This document shows, in pieces, positions 19,297 through 29,104 of a DNA stretch of 64,000 nt; position 1 is the stretch's first letter, and every line of letters starts with the position of its first letter. The notes below the pieces were generated by a model. It ran no database searches, was not told where the DNA came from, and saw nothing but the letters and a program-made list of their open reading frames with translations. A program made the translations under genes and the position numbers. Origin of the DNA: Gammaproteobacteria bacterium (lineage in GTDB: Bacteria; Pseudomonadota; Gammaproteobacteria; SZUA-152); NCBI GenBank assembly GCA_011321815.1, contig DROS01000090.1:1-64000 (forward strand), read 5' to 3'.

Positions 19297-20046
19297 TTAA
19301 CAAAACCCCAGGCCACAGCTTTCAGACGCAGCACACATATTGCCGCAACTTCCGCAATTTTCATCATCCTTCATCAAGTCCGCCTCACAGCCATTGGCCA
19401 CTTGTCCGTCACAATCACTGTATCCGTTTGCGCACTGCGCAATTGATATCCTGCCAGCATCACAGGTACCCATGCCATGTTTTACCAATACGGAGACATT
19501 ATCGTCGACCGTGCCACTGCAATTGTTGTCGATACCATCACAAACCTCGATGGCACCCGGATAAATTTTGGCATTGGCATCATCACAATCCAATGCTGCA
19601 ACCACGCCATCACCGTCGGCATCCCTGCATTGCAGATCATCACTGGCTGCGGTGCATGGTGGTCGCGCAGGCGCCGTGACAGCTGGTGTACTCCCGGCCC
19701 CTGAAGCCATGCCTTTACGGTCACAAAAGGCAATAACACCCAGATCAGAGACCTGCCCTGCCAATACCTGAATATCCCTGTTCTGATTCAGCAAGCGGTC
19801 TCCCTTGCGATAAAACAAGGTATAACTTCCCGCACTCAGACCATCAAACTGAAACTGGCCACTCTCATCCGTGATGACCGTAAACATTTTTCCTGGCACG
19901 TAAACCTGCATGCCATCCAGCCCACCCAGACCGCAATAATCAACCGTACCACGAATGCCCCCCTGCGCCTCGTCTGCCAAGACCACGGCGGCGGAAAACA
20001 AAAACAACATGGCAACACAAAGCAATTGAGAAAATAAACGCATCAT
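19297..20046 (-). CDS. secreted protein with carboxypeptidase-regulatory-like and MopE-type metal-binding motifs
   Basis: 249 residues with an N-terminal signal peptide (cleavage after VVLA). Residues ~28-105 resemble a carboxypeptidase regulatory-like beta-sandwich (GIRGTVDY, FTVITDESGQFQFDGL, SAGSYTLFYRKGD). Then comes the calcium-binding-like DADGDGVVAALDCDDANAKI followed by EVCDGIDNNCSGTVDD, the 'putative metal-binding motif' of MopE-type proteins. The last 60 residues are cysteine-rich (CANGYSDCDGQ, CGSCGNMCAASESCG). MopE of Methylococcus binds copper; metal specificity here is not shown. Confidence 0.75.
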   Translation of the reverse strand: MMRLFSQLLCVAMLFLFSAAVVLADEAQGGIRGTVDYCGLGGLDGMQVYVPGKMFTVITDESGQFQFDGLSAGSYTLFYRKGDRLLNQNRDIQVLAGQVSDLGVIAFCDRKGMASGAGSTPAVTAPARPPCTAASDDLQCRDADGDGVVAALDCDDANAKIYPGAIEVCDGIDNNCSGTVDDNVSVLVKHGMGTCDAGRISIAQCANGYSDCDGQVANGCEADLMKDDENCGSCGNMCAASESCGLGFC

Positions 20047-20215
20047 ATATTGATCTTCTTGAACACCATTTGAAAAACGGAAAAAATAAACGGGGGCATG
20101 TCATTGTGGCTGCCGGACTATAACAAACTCGCCTGATACTGTCTCGCGCCCCTGCATTGAGCACAGACTTTGGCTATACTTGGACGTGACCAGTCAAAGC
20201 CGCAAGGGGGCTCAC

Positions 20216-20536
20216 ATGACCTCAGTGACCATGGTGACCAGCGATGACGCTGCCCTTCACACGCGTAAAACCAACAGCCGTAACGTCAAGGAAACTCAAG
20301 CCTATCCGACGTCACAGCCTGTAAAGGCGCATGAGAATGCGCCTCACACACCCCAGCAAAAAATAAAACGGAACCAGCGTCAGAGAAGAAAACAGGAACG
20401 CCGCCAACAACAAAAATCTGTGCTGCTTGATACCCGCAGTGGCCACGACCGGCGCAATATCAAAAATACCGAAACGGTCACGACCGAAAATAACAGCAAT
20501 GAGCAACCTGCTGCCGGTATTGATATTTACGTTTGA
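20216..20536 (+). CDS. small hydrophilic protein, 106 residues
   Basis: Starts at ATG 20216 with AAGGGGG 6 bp upstream. The product is very polar: a KRNQRQRRKQERRQQQK stretch in the middle and LDTRSGHDRRN after it, probably disordered, with no membrane segment. The RSGxDRR pattern occurs in many short proteobacterial proteins of unknown function. A longer frame to 20180 lacks a ribosome site. Confidence 0.5.
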   Translation: MTSVTMVTSDDAALHTRKTNSRNVKETQAYPTSQPVKAHENAPHTPQQKIKRNQRQRRKQERRQQQKSVLLDTRSGHDRRNIKNTETVTTENNSNEQPAAGIDIYV

Positions 20537-20577
20537 TCAGAGGACTCGGGGCGCAGCACTGCAAAGAAGGTTTCCAT

Positions 20578-20964
20578 TTACTTTTTACGTGTTGAAACAT
20601 ACAAACCCGGAATCCAGGTTTTGTGGATTTTAGTGGTGGCCGCCAGGTCATCATTTGCGTCATCAACAAAACGAAAATGATTAATACCGAAACGAATCAC
20701 GTCGCCATTTTTCAGCTGGCAGGCTTCAATGCGCTGGTCATTGACAAATGTGCCGTTGGTGCTGCCACAATCTTCGATAAAATATTCAAATATATCGGCT
20801 TTGTCGGCCACATGCCGCACCTCAATCAGCGCATGGTGCTTGCTGACCAGTTCGTCATGGATCGTAATATCATTTTCCGTGCCGCGGCCGATGCGTGACA
20901 CCAGACTCTCCAGTCGCAGCGTCACACCCTGCGCATTGCCCTTGAATTGTATGAGAGCCGCCAT
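20578..20964 (-). CDS. FHA domain protein
   Basis: 128 residues consisting of one forkhead-associated domain. The phosphothreonine-binding motifs are visible: SRIGRGTENDITI near residue 25, SKHHALIE near 41, and GSTNGTFVNDQRI near 67. A ~20-residue tail follows. FHA domains bind pThr in partner proteins; no Ser/Thr kinase is adjacent. It is a single gene, convergent with the small gene at 20216. Confidence 0.85.
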   Translation of the reverse strand: MAALIQFKGNAQGVTLRLESLVSRIGRGTENDITIHDELVSKHHALIEVRHVADKADIFEYFIEDCGSTNGTFVNDQRIEACQLKNGDVIRFGINHFRFVDDANDDLAATTKIHKTWIPGLYVSTRKK

Positions 20965-21082
20965 ACCATCACTCCTGTTACCCAGACCACAAGGCTACAC
21001 GCAATATCGACAAATTTCACGTCAGTGACTGTTACACTGGTACCGGAACAACTCATCACCCACCCAACAGCGGGAGCAATTC

Positions 21083-21292
21083 ATGTCAAGCCACACCTAC
21101 AAACTTATCGAACTGGTCGGTTCATCCCCCAAAAGCAGCGATGATGCCATTCACAATGCCATTGAACGCGCATCCAAAACATTGCGTAACATGGATTGGT
21201 TCGAGGTCACCGAAACCCGCGGCCATTTACAGAATGGCAAGATTGCACATTTCCAGGTCAAACTAAAAGTAGGCATTCGGTTGGACGACTGA
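21083..21292 (+). CDS. dodecin flavin-binding protein
   Basis: 69 residues, the full length of the family. YKLIELVGSSPKSSDDAIHNA, then ASKTLRNMDWFEVTETRGHL with the flavin-stacking Trp (W39), and FQVKLKVGIRLDD at the end are the dodecin pattern. Dodecins form hollow dodecamers that bind riboflavin/FMN, buffering free flavin. The ATG follows GGGAGCAATTC. Monocistronic. Confidence 0.9.
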   Translation: MSSHTYKLIELVGSSPKSSDDAIHNAIERASKTLRNMDWFEVTETRGHLQNGKIAHFQVKLKVGIRLDD

Positions 21293-21313
21293 CCTTTTGC
21301 GTTTCCGTTGTTT

Positions 21314-21392
21314 GTAGCCCGACAACGGCTTTCCTTACAAACCCTGGTTTTTGTTTGCCGCTCGCCGGAAACCGTTGAGCTAGTGGGGCTAC
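21314..21392. repeat. imperfect inverted repeat upstream of topA
   Basis: GTAGCCCGACAACGG (21314-21328) is partly mirrored by CCGTTGAGC...GGGGCTAC ending at 21392. The arms agree at their ends (GTAGCCC/GGGCTAC, CAACGG/CCGTTG). It could form a long hairpin downstream of dodecin but lacks a T-tract. Confidence 0.35.
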
Positions 21393-21542
21393 GGCAAAGT
21401 AAATAGCATCAAAACCTAAAAATTATTGTCATACTGCCGAACTTCCCCACTTGACAGCAGGGGGAGACTCCAAGTATTTCTAATAAAGGGCTGCGGCCAA
21501 ATCATCAAAAATTACATTAACTTACTGAAAGAAAAAGAAATT

Positions 21543-24251
21543 ATGGGCAAATCACTGGTCATCGTCGAATCACCGGCCAAGGCAAAAACCATCAACAAGT
21601 ACCTGGGCAAGGATTTTATTGTGAAATCCAGCGTGGGTCATATTCGTGATTTGCCCACCAGTGGCAGCGCCGCCAGCAAGTCCAAAATGGACCCCAAAGC
21701 GCGCGCCAAACTTGCTGCCGAGTCACGCAAACTGGCCCCGGAGGAACGTGAAAAACGCAAACGCGAGCGCGCCACCAAAACGCTGGTGAATCGCATGGGC
21801 GTCGATCCGGAAAACAACTGGAATGCGCACTATGAGATCATGCCTGGTAAAGAAAAAGTGGTGGCAGAGTTACAAAAACTGGCAAAAAATGCCGACACCA
21901 TTTACCTCGCCACTGACCGGGATCGTGAAGGGGAAGCCATCGCCTGGCACCTGACCCAGGCCATCGGTGACAAAATACCGTACAAGCGTGTCGTGTTTAA
22001 CGAGATCACCCAAAATGCGATCCGGGAAGCCTTTGCCGCCCCCTCCACGCTGGATTTCAACCAGGTCAACGCACAACAGGCCCGGCGTTTTCTTGATCGC
22101 GTGGTAGGCTACATGCTGTCACCCCTGCTCTGGAAAAAACTGGCGCGTGGCCTTTCCGCCGGGCGTGTGCAATCCGTGGCCACCAAACTGGTGGTGGAAC
22201 GGGAGCGTGAAATTCACGCCTTTGACCCGGAAGAATACTGGGAAGTCTTTGCCGACCTGCGCACCGCCAAAAGCGAAGCATTGCGCATGCAGGTGGTCAA
22301 ACAGAATAACCATAATTTCCGCCCGCCGAACAAGGGACTCACCGATGCCGCGCTGGCCATTCTGGAACGCGCCGATTACAACGTGGTCAAGCGTGAGGTG
22401 CGACCATCGTCGAGCAAACCCAAAGCGCCGTTTATTACCTCCACCCTGCAACAGGCCGCCAGCACACGACTGGGCTTTGGCGTGAAAAAAACCATGATGA
22501 TGGCGCAACGGCTTTACGAAGCCGGTTACATCACTTACATGCGAACCGATTCCACCAACCTCAGCAATGAAGCCGTGGCAGCAGTACGTGACTACATCGG
22601 CAACAAATACGGCAAAAAATATTTACCGGAAAAAGCCATTTCCTACAGCAGTCGTGAAGGTGCGCAAGAGGCGCATGAAGCCATTCGGCCCTCGGATGTG
22701 CATACCATGATGTCGGACCTGAAAAACGTCGACAAAGATGCCGTACGCCTATACGAACTTATCTGGCGACAGTTTGTGGCCTGCCAGATGCCGCCTGCAA
22801 AATTTGATGTCACCACCCTCAAAGTGGATGCCGCCGGTTTTGAACTGCGCGCCAAAGGTCGCGTGGTGGTGTTTGACGGCTGGACCAAGGTACAGCCGCC
22901 ACAACAAAAAAACAGTGATGACATTCTCCTGCCCGCCGTAGCAGAAGGGGATGTGATGTCACTGGTGAAACTCGACCCGTCGCAGCATTTCACCAAACCA
23001 CCGGCACGCTACAGCGAGGCATCGCTGGTGAAAGAACTGGAAAAGCGCGGCATTGGCCGGCCATCCACCTACGCCTCCATTATTTCCACGATCCAGGATC
23101 GTGGTTATGTCACCGTGAAAAACCGGCGTTTTTACGCGGAAAAAATCGGCGACATCGTCACCGAGCGGCTGGCGGAAAATTTCAAGGATCTCATGGATTA
23201 CAGCTTCACAGCCAACATGGAAGAAAAACTGGATTCCATTGCCACCGGTGAAAGCAATTGGCTGAACGTGCTTGACGCATTTTATGAAGACTTCAAATCC
23301 AAGCTGGAAACCGCCGATCAGGACGAAGGAGGCATGCGTGGCAACGACCCTATCACCACAGACATCCCCTGTACCAATTGTGGTCGCCCCATGCAGATTC
23401 GCGCCGGTTCCACCGGCGTATTTCTGGGCTGTTCCGGCTACGCGCTACCCCCCAAAGAGCGCTGCAAATCCACCATGAACCTCATTCCCGGCGATGAAGC
23501 CGTGGATGTGGATGCCGATGAAGAAAGTGAAGCACGTGCATTAATGCAACGTCATCGCTGCCCGAAATGTGGCACCGCCATGGACAGCTATCTGATCGAC
23601 GAGCAACGCAAATTCCACATCTGTGGCAACAGCCCCGACTGCACCGGCTACGAAGTGGAAACCGGCAAATTCCGCATCAAAGGCTACGACGGGCCACTTA
23701 TCGAGTGCGACAAGTGCGGTGCCAACATGCAACTCAAAACCGGACGTTTTGGCAAATATTTTGGCTGCACCAATGAAGAATGCAAAAATACACGCAAGCT
23801 TTTACGTAACGGGGAAGTCGCGCCACCCAAAGCCGACCCTGTGCACATGAAGGAATTGCCCTGTGAAAAATCCGATGGTTATTTTGTATTGCGTGATGGT
23901 GCCGCGGGCATATTCCTCGCTTCCAGCGCCTTCCCACGCTCCCGCGAAACCCGCGCGCCACGCGTCAAAGAACTGATCCCGCATAAATCCGAACTTGACC
24001 CCAAGCACCTGTATCTGTGTGACGCCCCACTGGAAGACAACCAAGGCAACGACACGATCATCCGCTTCAGCCGCAAAAACAAAGAACAGTATGTAATGAC
24101 CGAAGTCGATGGCAAGGCCACCGGCTGGACGGCCCATTACATCGACAAAAACTGGGTCGTCAGCGAGGCGTCAAAGAAAACCGTCAAAAAGAAGGCCGCG
24201 AAAAAGAAAACAGCAAAGAAAAAAGCAGCGAAAAAAAAGGCCGCCAAATAA
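21543..24251 (+). CDS. topA: DNA topoisomerase I
   Basis: 902 residues. The TOPRIM domain starts at [19 protein letters not shown]; the acidic [12 protein letters not shown] loop is near residue 122. The catalytic Tyr is in [10 protein letters not shown] (Tyr332 by count). Zinc-ribbon modules follow ([39 protein letters not shown]). The protein ends in a lysine/alanine-rich tail of ~30 residues ([12 protein letters not shown]), a DNA-binding extension seen in many proteobacterial TopA. It relaxes negative supercoils. I chose ATG 21543 because the family begins [14 protein letters not shown]; the frame is open to 21426. Confidence 0.95.
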   Translation: MGKSLVIVESPAKAKTINKYLGKDFIVKSSVGHIRDLPTSGSAASKSKMDPKARAKLAAESRKLAPEEREKRKRERATKTLVNRMGVDPENNWNAHYEIMPGKEKVVAELQKLAKNADTIYLATDRDREGEAIAWHLTQAIGDKIPYKRVVFNEITQNAIREAFAAPSTLDFNQVNAQQARRFLDRVVGYMLSPLLWKKLARGLSAGRVQSVATKLVVEREREIHAFDPEEYWEVFADLRTAKSEALRMQVVKQNNHNFRPPNKGLTDAALAILERADYNVVKREVRPSSSKPKAPFITSTLQQAASTRLGFGVKKTMMMAQRLYEAGYITYMRTDSTNLSNEAVAAVRDYIGNKYGKKYLPEKAISYSSREGAQEAHEAIRPSDVHTMMSDLKNVDKDAVRLYELIWRQFVACQMPPAKFDVTTLKVDAAGFELRAKGRVVVFDGWTKVQPPQQKNSDDILLPAVAEGDVMSLVKLDPSQHFTKPPARYSEASLVKELEKRGIGRPSTYASIISTIQDRGYVTVKNRRFYAEKIGDIVTERLAENFKDLMDYSFTANMEEKLDSIATGESNWLNVLDAFYEDFKSKLETADQDEGGMRGNDPITTDIPCTNCGRPMQIRAGSTGVFLGCSGYALPPKERCKSTMNLIPGDEAVDVDADEESEARALMQRHRCPKCGTAMDSYLIDEQRKFHICGNSPDCTGYEVETGKFRIKGYDGPLIECDKCGANMQLKTGRFGKYFGCTNEECKNTRKLLRNGEVAPPKADPVHMKELPCEKSDGYFVLRDGAAGIFLASSAFPRSRETRAPRVKELIPHKSELDPKHLYLCDAPLEDNQGNDTIIRFSRKNKEQYVMTEVDGKATGWTAHYIDKNWVVSEASKKTVKKKAAKKKTAKKKAAKKKAAK

Positions 24252-24273
24252 TCAGGGAGCGCGCATGAGTCCG

Positions 24274-24840
24274 TTAATTCTGTTGCACGGATTGCGCGGA
24301 AAGCGCCGTCAAAAACCGCAGATATTCGTCCTCATCCCAAGGCCGTCCGCCCAGCACCTGATAACGCACAACGCCTGCCGGATCAACCAGGTAGGTTGAA
24401 GGCAGGCCACGAGGTTTCCAGGCCTCGGTAACCATACCGTCAAGATCCATGAGCGGCACAATATCCGGCGCCAGCAGCCCCAGAAAAGTGAATACGGCGT
24501 CTTCATTTTCCGCCGTATTCACGATGGCAAATGCCAGCGGCAGTGTTTTAAGTTTCTCCACCATTTGCTGAATCGCTGGCATTTCACGTCGACAGGGGCC
24601 GCACCAGCTTGCCCAAAAATGCACGAAAACCCAACGGCCTTTCTGCTTCACCAGACTGAAGCGGTTGCCGTCAATATCGTTTAACACCAAAGGCGGAGCA
24701 GGATAAGCCGCAATAGATAAAATCCCCCTGGGGGCGGGCGGCGCCGAAAGAGAAGCATCTGCCCATGTGGGCCCACTGATCGACGTGCCTATCAGCAACG
24801 CACACAAAACCATACTGAATCTGTCTTGTAGCCACTTCAT
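24274..24840 (-). CDS. TlpA/ResA-like periplasmic thioredoxin
   Basis: 188 residues from MKWLQDRFSMVLCALLIG, a signal peptide. The thioredoxin-fold active site is WASWCGPCRREMP near residue 86, followed by GLPSTYLVDPAGVVRYQ with the cis-proline. TlpA-like proteins reduce disulfides in apocytochromes or other periplasmic partners. Its ATG overlaps the stop of the upstream gene in an ATGA, so the two are translationally coupled. Convergent with topA. Confidence 0.85.
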   Translation of the reverse strand: MKWLQDRFSMVLCALLIGTSISGPTWADASLSAPPAPRGILSIAAYPAPPLVLNDIDGNRFSLVKQKGRWVFVHFWASWCGPCRREMPAIQQMVEKLKTLPLAFAIVNTAENEDAVFTFLGLLAPDIVPLMDLDGMVTEAWKPRGLPSTYLVDPAGVVRYQVLGGRPWDEDEYLRFLTALSAQSVQQN

Positions 24841-25445
24841 GGTGATTTTATTGCCCCTGCTGCATCTGCGCATTGTAAATTGTCCACTGTCACCATCACG
24901 GGCTCAGTGTTTTCCCCCAGCCCAAACCGGGCACGCAAGGAAAAAACGGCCGTTGTTTTTTTCAGGACAACATTACCACCTTCTTTTTCATGTGCATAAA
25001 AATCCAATCTCTCAGGTAATAGCATCCAGCGAAACGTGGACTGAGAGGCCAATGGAATATCCATCTCTTTCCATAACGGCGGCCATTGCGAACGCGGTAT
25101 CCTCTGAAGCCGCTGACCCTGAGACGTAAACACCCAATTAGACAGGTCCAGCTGTAACACATCATTACGTTTATTTTTGACGCTTGCCGTGAAAAAACAA
25201 TACGCCGACAGTTCCTCAATCATCACCTTTGGAAACCCCCGCGCCTCAAAAAAAGCAGCCATTTGTTCCGTACTCCAGGGAAACAGCTGTAGCCGTAACT
25301 GTGCATTCTCAAACCCTGATGGTGGTTTTTCATCCGCAGCATGCAACGCATCCGCAGGAAACAAAACAAACCCCAGGGCCGCCGTCAGAAGCACCCTGAC
25401 CACAAACCGTTGGGCAAAAAACACCTGACTTTGTTGAGTATTCAT
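24837..25445 (-). CDS. exported hypothetical protein
   Basis: 202 residues from MNTQQSQVFFAQR, with a signal peptide (VLLTAALGFVLFPADALHA). The mature part has FENAQLRLQLFPWSTEQMAAFFEARGFP and ends with a short cysteine-containing tail (NLQCADAAG). I do not recognise the family. It is coupled to the TlpA-like gene by an ATGA overlap, so it may be a substrate or partner of that thiol-disulfide oxidoreductase. A longer frame to 25508 lacks a better start. Confidence 0.6.
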   Translation of the reverse strand: MNTQQSQVFFAQRFVVRVLLTAALGFVLFPADALHAADEKPPSGFENAQLRLQLFPWSTEQMAAFFEARGFPKVMIEELSAYCFFTASVKNKRNDVLQLDLSNWVFTSQGQRLQRIPRSQWPPLWKEMDIPLASQSTFRWMLLPERLDFYAHEKEGGNVVLKKTTAVFSLRARFGLGENTEPVMVTVDNLQCADAAGAIKSP

Positions 25446-25786
25446 AATTATCGTTAACCACGGAACTTGGACTTCACCAGACGAGTCGAACCCTGCGGTT
25501 GGTTGCAAACGGCTGCAAGGAAACAGCGCCAGTATAACGTCAAAATATTCTTTGATTTGCCCGAATTTTGACAGCTGTTTCCATCAAAAGGACGAATTCA
25601 CAGCGTATCAGACCCATAATATCTGGCATACGGTTTGCATCAACAATAACGAACGAGATTCAATTTTATCAAACTGAACCTATACTAAAAGCAGTGTTTT
25701 ACCGTTTGTGGCGTTGGCCGGCAGATACACCCAACCCGGTCACCATACAAAGCACAGACCCATAAAAAGTCAATATTAATGCGGGC

Positions 25787-25816
25787 TTTCAATAGCCCAA
25801 TGGCGTCCGATATAAA
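25787..25816 (+). promoter_or_regulatory. candidate promoter of the prkA operon
   Basis: TTTCAA (25787-25792), 18 bp, TATAAA (25811-25816), ending 35 bp before the prkA ATG. No sigma-54 type GG-N10-GC site is seen in the 25446-25851 gap, although related operons elsewhere can be sigma-S or NtrC/sigma-54 controlled. The rest of this 406-bp gap is A/T-rich and gene-free. Confidence 0.35.
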
Positions 25817-25851
25817 TAGCGGACACTGCAATTTCTTGAGAGGACAAGATC

Positions 25852-27774
25852 ATGCCTATTTTTGAGCACTACCAGTCCCGGTACGAGCAGGCACAGGAAG
25901 AGGAAATGTCACTTCAGGAATACCTGGATCTGTGCAAAAAAGAGCCGACAACTTACGCCACTGCTGCCGAACGCATACTCACAGCCATTGGCGAACCAGA
26001 AATGGTAGATACCCGGCAAGACCCACGCCTGAGCCGCCTCTTTTTCAATAAACTCATCAAAATTTATCCGGCCTTTAAAGATTTTTATGGCATGGAAGAC
26101 ACTGTTGAACAGATCGTTTCGTTCTTCCGCCATGCCGCACAAGGCCTGGAGGAGAAAAAACAGATTCTGTATTTGCTGGGGCCAGTGGGCGGCGGCAAAT
26201 CATCTTTAGCGGAAAAACTGAAATCACTGATGGAACAACAACCTTTTTATGCCATAAAAGGTTCGCCTATCAACGAATCACCGCTGGGCCTTTTTTCGCC
26301 CGAAGAAGATGCACAGATTCTGGAAGAAGACTATGGCATCGCAAAGCGTTATCTTAATGGCATCATGTCTCCCTGGGCCGTAAAGCGCCGCCATGAATTT
26401 AACGGTGATATCACACAATTTCGGGTCGTCAAACTCTATCCTTCGATACAACGGCAGATCGCCATCTCCAAAACCGAGCCCGGCGATGAAAACAATCAGG
26501 ATATTTCATCATTGGTGGGCAAGGTGGATATTCGCATGCTGGAAAAATTCAGCCAGGATGACCCTGATGCCTACTCCTATTCTGGTGGGCTTTGCCAGGC
26601 CAACCAAGGACTCCTGGAATTTGTTGAAATGTTCAAGGCGCCCATCAAGGTGCTGCACCCTCTGCTTACCGCCACCCAGGAAGGTAACTACATGGGGACC
26701 GAAGGCATTTCTGCATTGCCTTTTAGTGGCATTATTCTCGCACACTCCAATGAGTCTGAATGGCTCAGCTTCAAAAACAACCGAAATAACGAAGCCTTTC
26801 TTGATCGCATTTTTATCGTCAAAGTACCTTACTGCCTGCGTGTCTCCGAAGAAATAAAAATCTACGAAAAACTGCTGGCTAACAGCTCACTTTCCAAATC
26901 CGCCTGCGCGCCTGGCACACTGAACATGATGGCGCAATTTGCCATTTTGTCACGACTGAAAGAACCGGAAAATTCAAACATTGAATCCAAAATGCGTATT
27001 TATGACGGGGAAACATTAAAAGATGTTGATCCCAAAGCAAAATCCTATCAGGAGTATCGTGACTTCGCCGGCGTCGATGAAGGCATGACCGGGTTATCCA
27101 CTCGCTTCGCCTTCAAAATTCTCTCCCGTGTATTTAACTACGACCACACCGAAGTTGCTGCTAATCCCGTACACCTGCTTTATGTACTGGAACAACAAAT
27201 CGAACAGGAACAATTTCCACCAGAAGTCGCGGAAAAATATATGTCATTCCTGAAGGGAATACTGGCAACACGTTACGCAGAATTTATTGGCAAGGAAATA
27301 CAAACATCCTATCTGGAATCCTATTCAGAATACGGCCAGAATATTTTTGACCGTTATGTAACTTATGCTGATTACTGGATTCAAAATGAAGAATACCGCG
27401 ACCCGGATACCGGTGAAATTTTTGACCGGGCCGCACTCAACGAAGAACTGGAAAAAATTGAAAAACCTGCGGGCATCAGCAATCCCAAGGATTTTCGTAA
27501 CGAAATCGTCACCTTTGTATTACGCGCCCGCGCCCGTAACAATGGCAGTAACCCGCACTGGACCAGTTATGAGAAACTACGGGAAGTCATTGAGAAAAAA
27601 ATGTTCTCCACCACCGAAGACCTGCTTCCCGTTATTTCATTCAACGCCAAGGCATCTAATGAAGAACAGGGGAAACATCAGGATTTTGTCAATCGCATGA
27701 CCCAAAAGGGCTATACCGAAAAACAAGTCAGGCTGTTATCCGAATGGTATTTGCGTGTACGCAAAGCCTCCTAG
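25852..27774 (+). CDS. prkA: PrkA family serine protein kinase (YeaG-like)
   Basis: 640 residues, the full family length. The N-terminal AAA-type domain has Walker A GPVGGGKS at residues 110-117. The C-terminal domain carries the kinase-like part (YIQNEEYRD... with the conserved FLRARARNN-like segment, here FVLRARARNNG). PrkA/YeaG is a stress-induced ATPase or kinase acting with YeaH and SpoVR, in E. coli under nitrogen limitation and stationary phase. GAGAGGA precedes the ATG by 8 bp. First gene of a three-gene operon. Confidence 0.93.
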   Translation: MPIFEHYQSRYEQAQEEEMSLQEYLDLCKKEPTTYATAAERILTAIGEPEMVDTRQDPRLSRLFFNKLIKIYPAFKDFYGMEDTVEQIVSFFRHAAQGLEEKKQILYLLGPVGGGKSSLAEKLKSLMEQQPFYAIKGSPINESPLGLFSPEEDAQILEEDYGIAKRYLNGIMSPWAVKRRHEFNGDITQFRVVKLYPSIQRQIAISKTEPGDENNQDISSLVGKVDIRMLEKFSQDDPDAYSYSGGLCQANQGLLEFVEMFKAPIKVLHPLLTATQEGNYMGTEGISALPFSGIILAHSNESEWLSFKNNRNNEAFLDRIFIVKVPYCLRVSEEIKIYEKLLANSSLSKSACAPGTLNMMAQFAILSRLKEPENSNIESKMRIYDGETLKDVDPKAKSYQEYRDFAGVDEGMTGLSTRFAFKILSRVFNYDHTEVAANPVHLLYVLEQQIEQEQFPPEVAEKYMSFLKGILATRYAEFIGKEIQTSYLESYSEYGQNIFDRYVTYADYWIQNEEYRDPDTGEIFDRAALNEELEKIEKPAGISNPKDFRNEIVTFVLRARARNNGSNPHWTSYEKLREVIEKKMFSTTEDLLPVISFNAKASNEEQGKHQDFVNRMTQKGYTEKQVRLLSEWYLRVRKAS

Positions 27775-27782
27775 AGACGGGA

Positions 27783-27834
27783 AAAAGGGAAAAGGAAATT
27801 ATGAACAATAAAAGTCATTTACCTTTTCCCTTTC
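27783..27834 (+). other. intercistronic hairpin between prkA and yeaH
   Basis: AAAAAGGGAAAAGGAAAT (about 27783-27799) pairs with ATTTACCTTTTCCCTTT (about 27818-27834), one bulged base, loop of ~18 nt. The left arm contains the Shine-Dalgarno of the short frame at 27801 and the right arm lies where yeaH should have its own ribosome site. It could act as an mRNA-stability element or as a translational switch between prkA and yeaH. Confidence 0.55.
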
Positions 27835-27848
27835 CTTTACAATTATGA
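27801..27848 (+). CDS. possible 15-residue leader peptide coupled to yeaH
   Basis: ATG 27801 is preceded by AAGGAAATT, a better ribosome site than yeaH has. The frame encodes MNNKSHLPFPFPLQL and its TGA (27846-27848) overlaps the yeaH ATG (27845-27847) in an ATGA. The coding segment is also the loop and right arm of the intercistronic hairpin. Translation through it would melt the hairpin and deliver ribosomes to yeaH. This is inference from layout; the low-complexity purine/pyrimidine arms could also produce such a frame by chance. Confidence 0.4.
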   Translation: MNNKSHLPFPFPLQL

Positions 27849-29104
27849 CTCAGATAATTGACAGAAGGATAAACGGCAAACACAAAAGTGCCGTCAACCG
27901 ACAACGGTTTCTTCGTCGGTTTCGGCAACAAATCAAAAAAGCGGTTTCTGACGCCATTGACTCACGCTCAATCACCGAAGTTGACCAGGGCGAAAAAATC
28001 AATATCCCCAGCAAGGACACACACGAGCCTGTATTCGGCCATGGCCCTGGCGGGCGGCGTGACGCTGTTCATCCCGGCAACAGGGAATTTGTCAGTGGTG
28101 ACCGTATTGCACGCCCACCCAACAGCGGAGGAGGCGGTGGAAGCGAAGCCAGTGATCAGGGCGAAGGTGAAGATGAATTCGCCTTCCAGCTGTCGCGCGA
28201 AGAATTCTTGGAGTTTTTCTTTGAAGACCTGGAATTACCTGACCTGGTCAAAACCCAACTGACTAAAATCACCAACTTCAAATCTGTACGCGCCGGCTAC
28301 AGTACTACCGGTGTGCCTTCCAATATTGATATTGTTCGTTCATTAACCGGTGCTCTCGCCCGTCGCATCGCGCTTCGCGCACCGTACTCCGTCGAGCTGA
28401 AAGAAGCCCAGACAGAATTATTCGCACTGCAAAATACTGGTGAGCACACCACCCGCATTGAAGAGTTAGAAGAAGAAATACGCCGATTAGAAGACAAAAT
28501 TGCCACCATCCCTTTTGTCGATACTTTTGACCTGCGTTACCGAAACCGTATTCAAAAGCCCACACCCACGACACAAGCCGTTATGTTTTGTCTAATGGAT
28601 GTTTCCGGGTCCATGGATGAAGCCCGCAAGGAAATGGCCAAGCGCTTTTTCATTTTGCTTTATATGTTTCTCACCAAAACCTACGAAAACATCCAGGTGG
28701 TTTTTATCCGCCATCACACCACCGCAAAAGAAGTCAATGAAGAGGATTTTTTCTACTCACGGGAAACCGGTGGCACTGTGGTATCCAGCGCACTGGAATT
28801 AATGTTGAAGATCATTAAAGAACGCTTCCCAACCAATGACTGGAACATTTATGCCGCACAGGCCTCCGATGGTGATAACTGGGATGGCGACTCCCCCAAT
28901 TGCAGCGCCCTGTTAAACAACAGTATCATGCCACTGTTACAATATTTTGCTTACATAGAAATCATGCCTCACAACCATCAAAGTCTGTGGCGTCATTATG
29001 AGAGTGTAAAAACACAACATCGTAATTTTGATATGCAATCCATCGACAGCAACAATGAAATCTATCCTGTATTTCGTAAATTATTTGCCCGGAAACCGGC
29101 ATGA
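27845..29104 (+). CDS. yeaH: YeaH/YhbH family protein (DUF444, VWA-like)
   Basis: 419 residues. The N-terminal third is charged and basic (KHKSAVNRQRFLRRFRQQIK), then a glycine-rich linker (NSGGGGGSE), and the C-terminal part is a von Willebrand A-like domain with the metal-site motif MDVSGSMDEARKEMAKRFF near residue 250. It is the constant partner of PrkA and SpoVR; the biochemical role is not settled. No Shine-Dalgarno is visible before ATG 27845, which lies in the pyrimidine-rich arm of the hairpin. It ends with an ATGA overlap into spoVR. Confidence 0.92.
   Translation: MTQIIDRRINGKHKSAVNRQRFLRRFRQQIKKAVSDAIDSRSITEVDQGEKINIPSKDTHEPVFGHGPGGRRDAVHPGNREFVSGDRIARPPNSGGGGGSEASDQGEGEDEFAFQLSREEFLEFFFEDLELPDLVKTQLTKITNFKSVRAGYSTTGVPSNIDIVRSLTGALARRIALRAPYSVELKEAQTELFALQNTGEHTTRIEELEEEIRRLEDKIATIPFVDTFDLRYRNRIQKPTPTTQAVMFCLMDVSGSMDEARKEMAKRFFILLYMFLTKTYENIQVVFIRHHTTAKEVNEEDFFYSRETGGTVVSSALELMLKIIKERFPTNDWNIYAAQASDGDNWDGDSPNCSALLNNSIMPLLQYFAYIEIMPHNHQSLWRHYESVKTQHRNFDMQSIDSNNEIYPVFRKLFARKPA

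Noticed and set aside
25640-25851. Sigma-54 promoter before prkA
   Set aside because: The GG-N10-GC spacing is not met; TGGCGTTGGCCGGCA has 9 bases between GG and GC.
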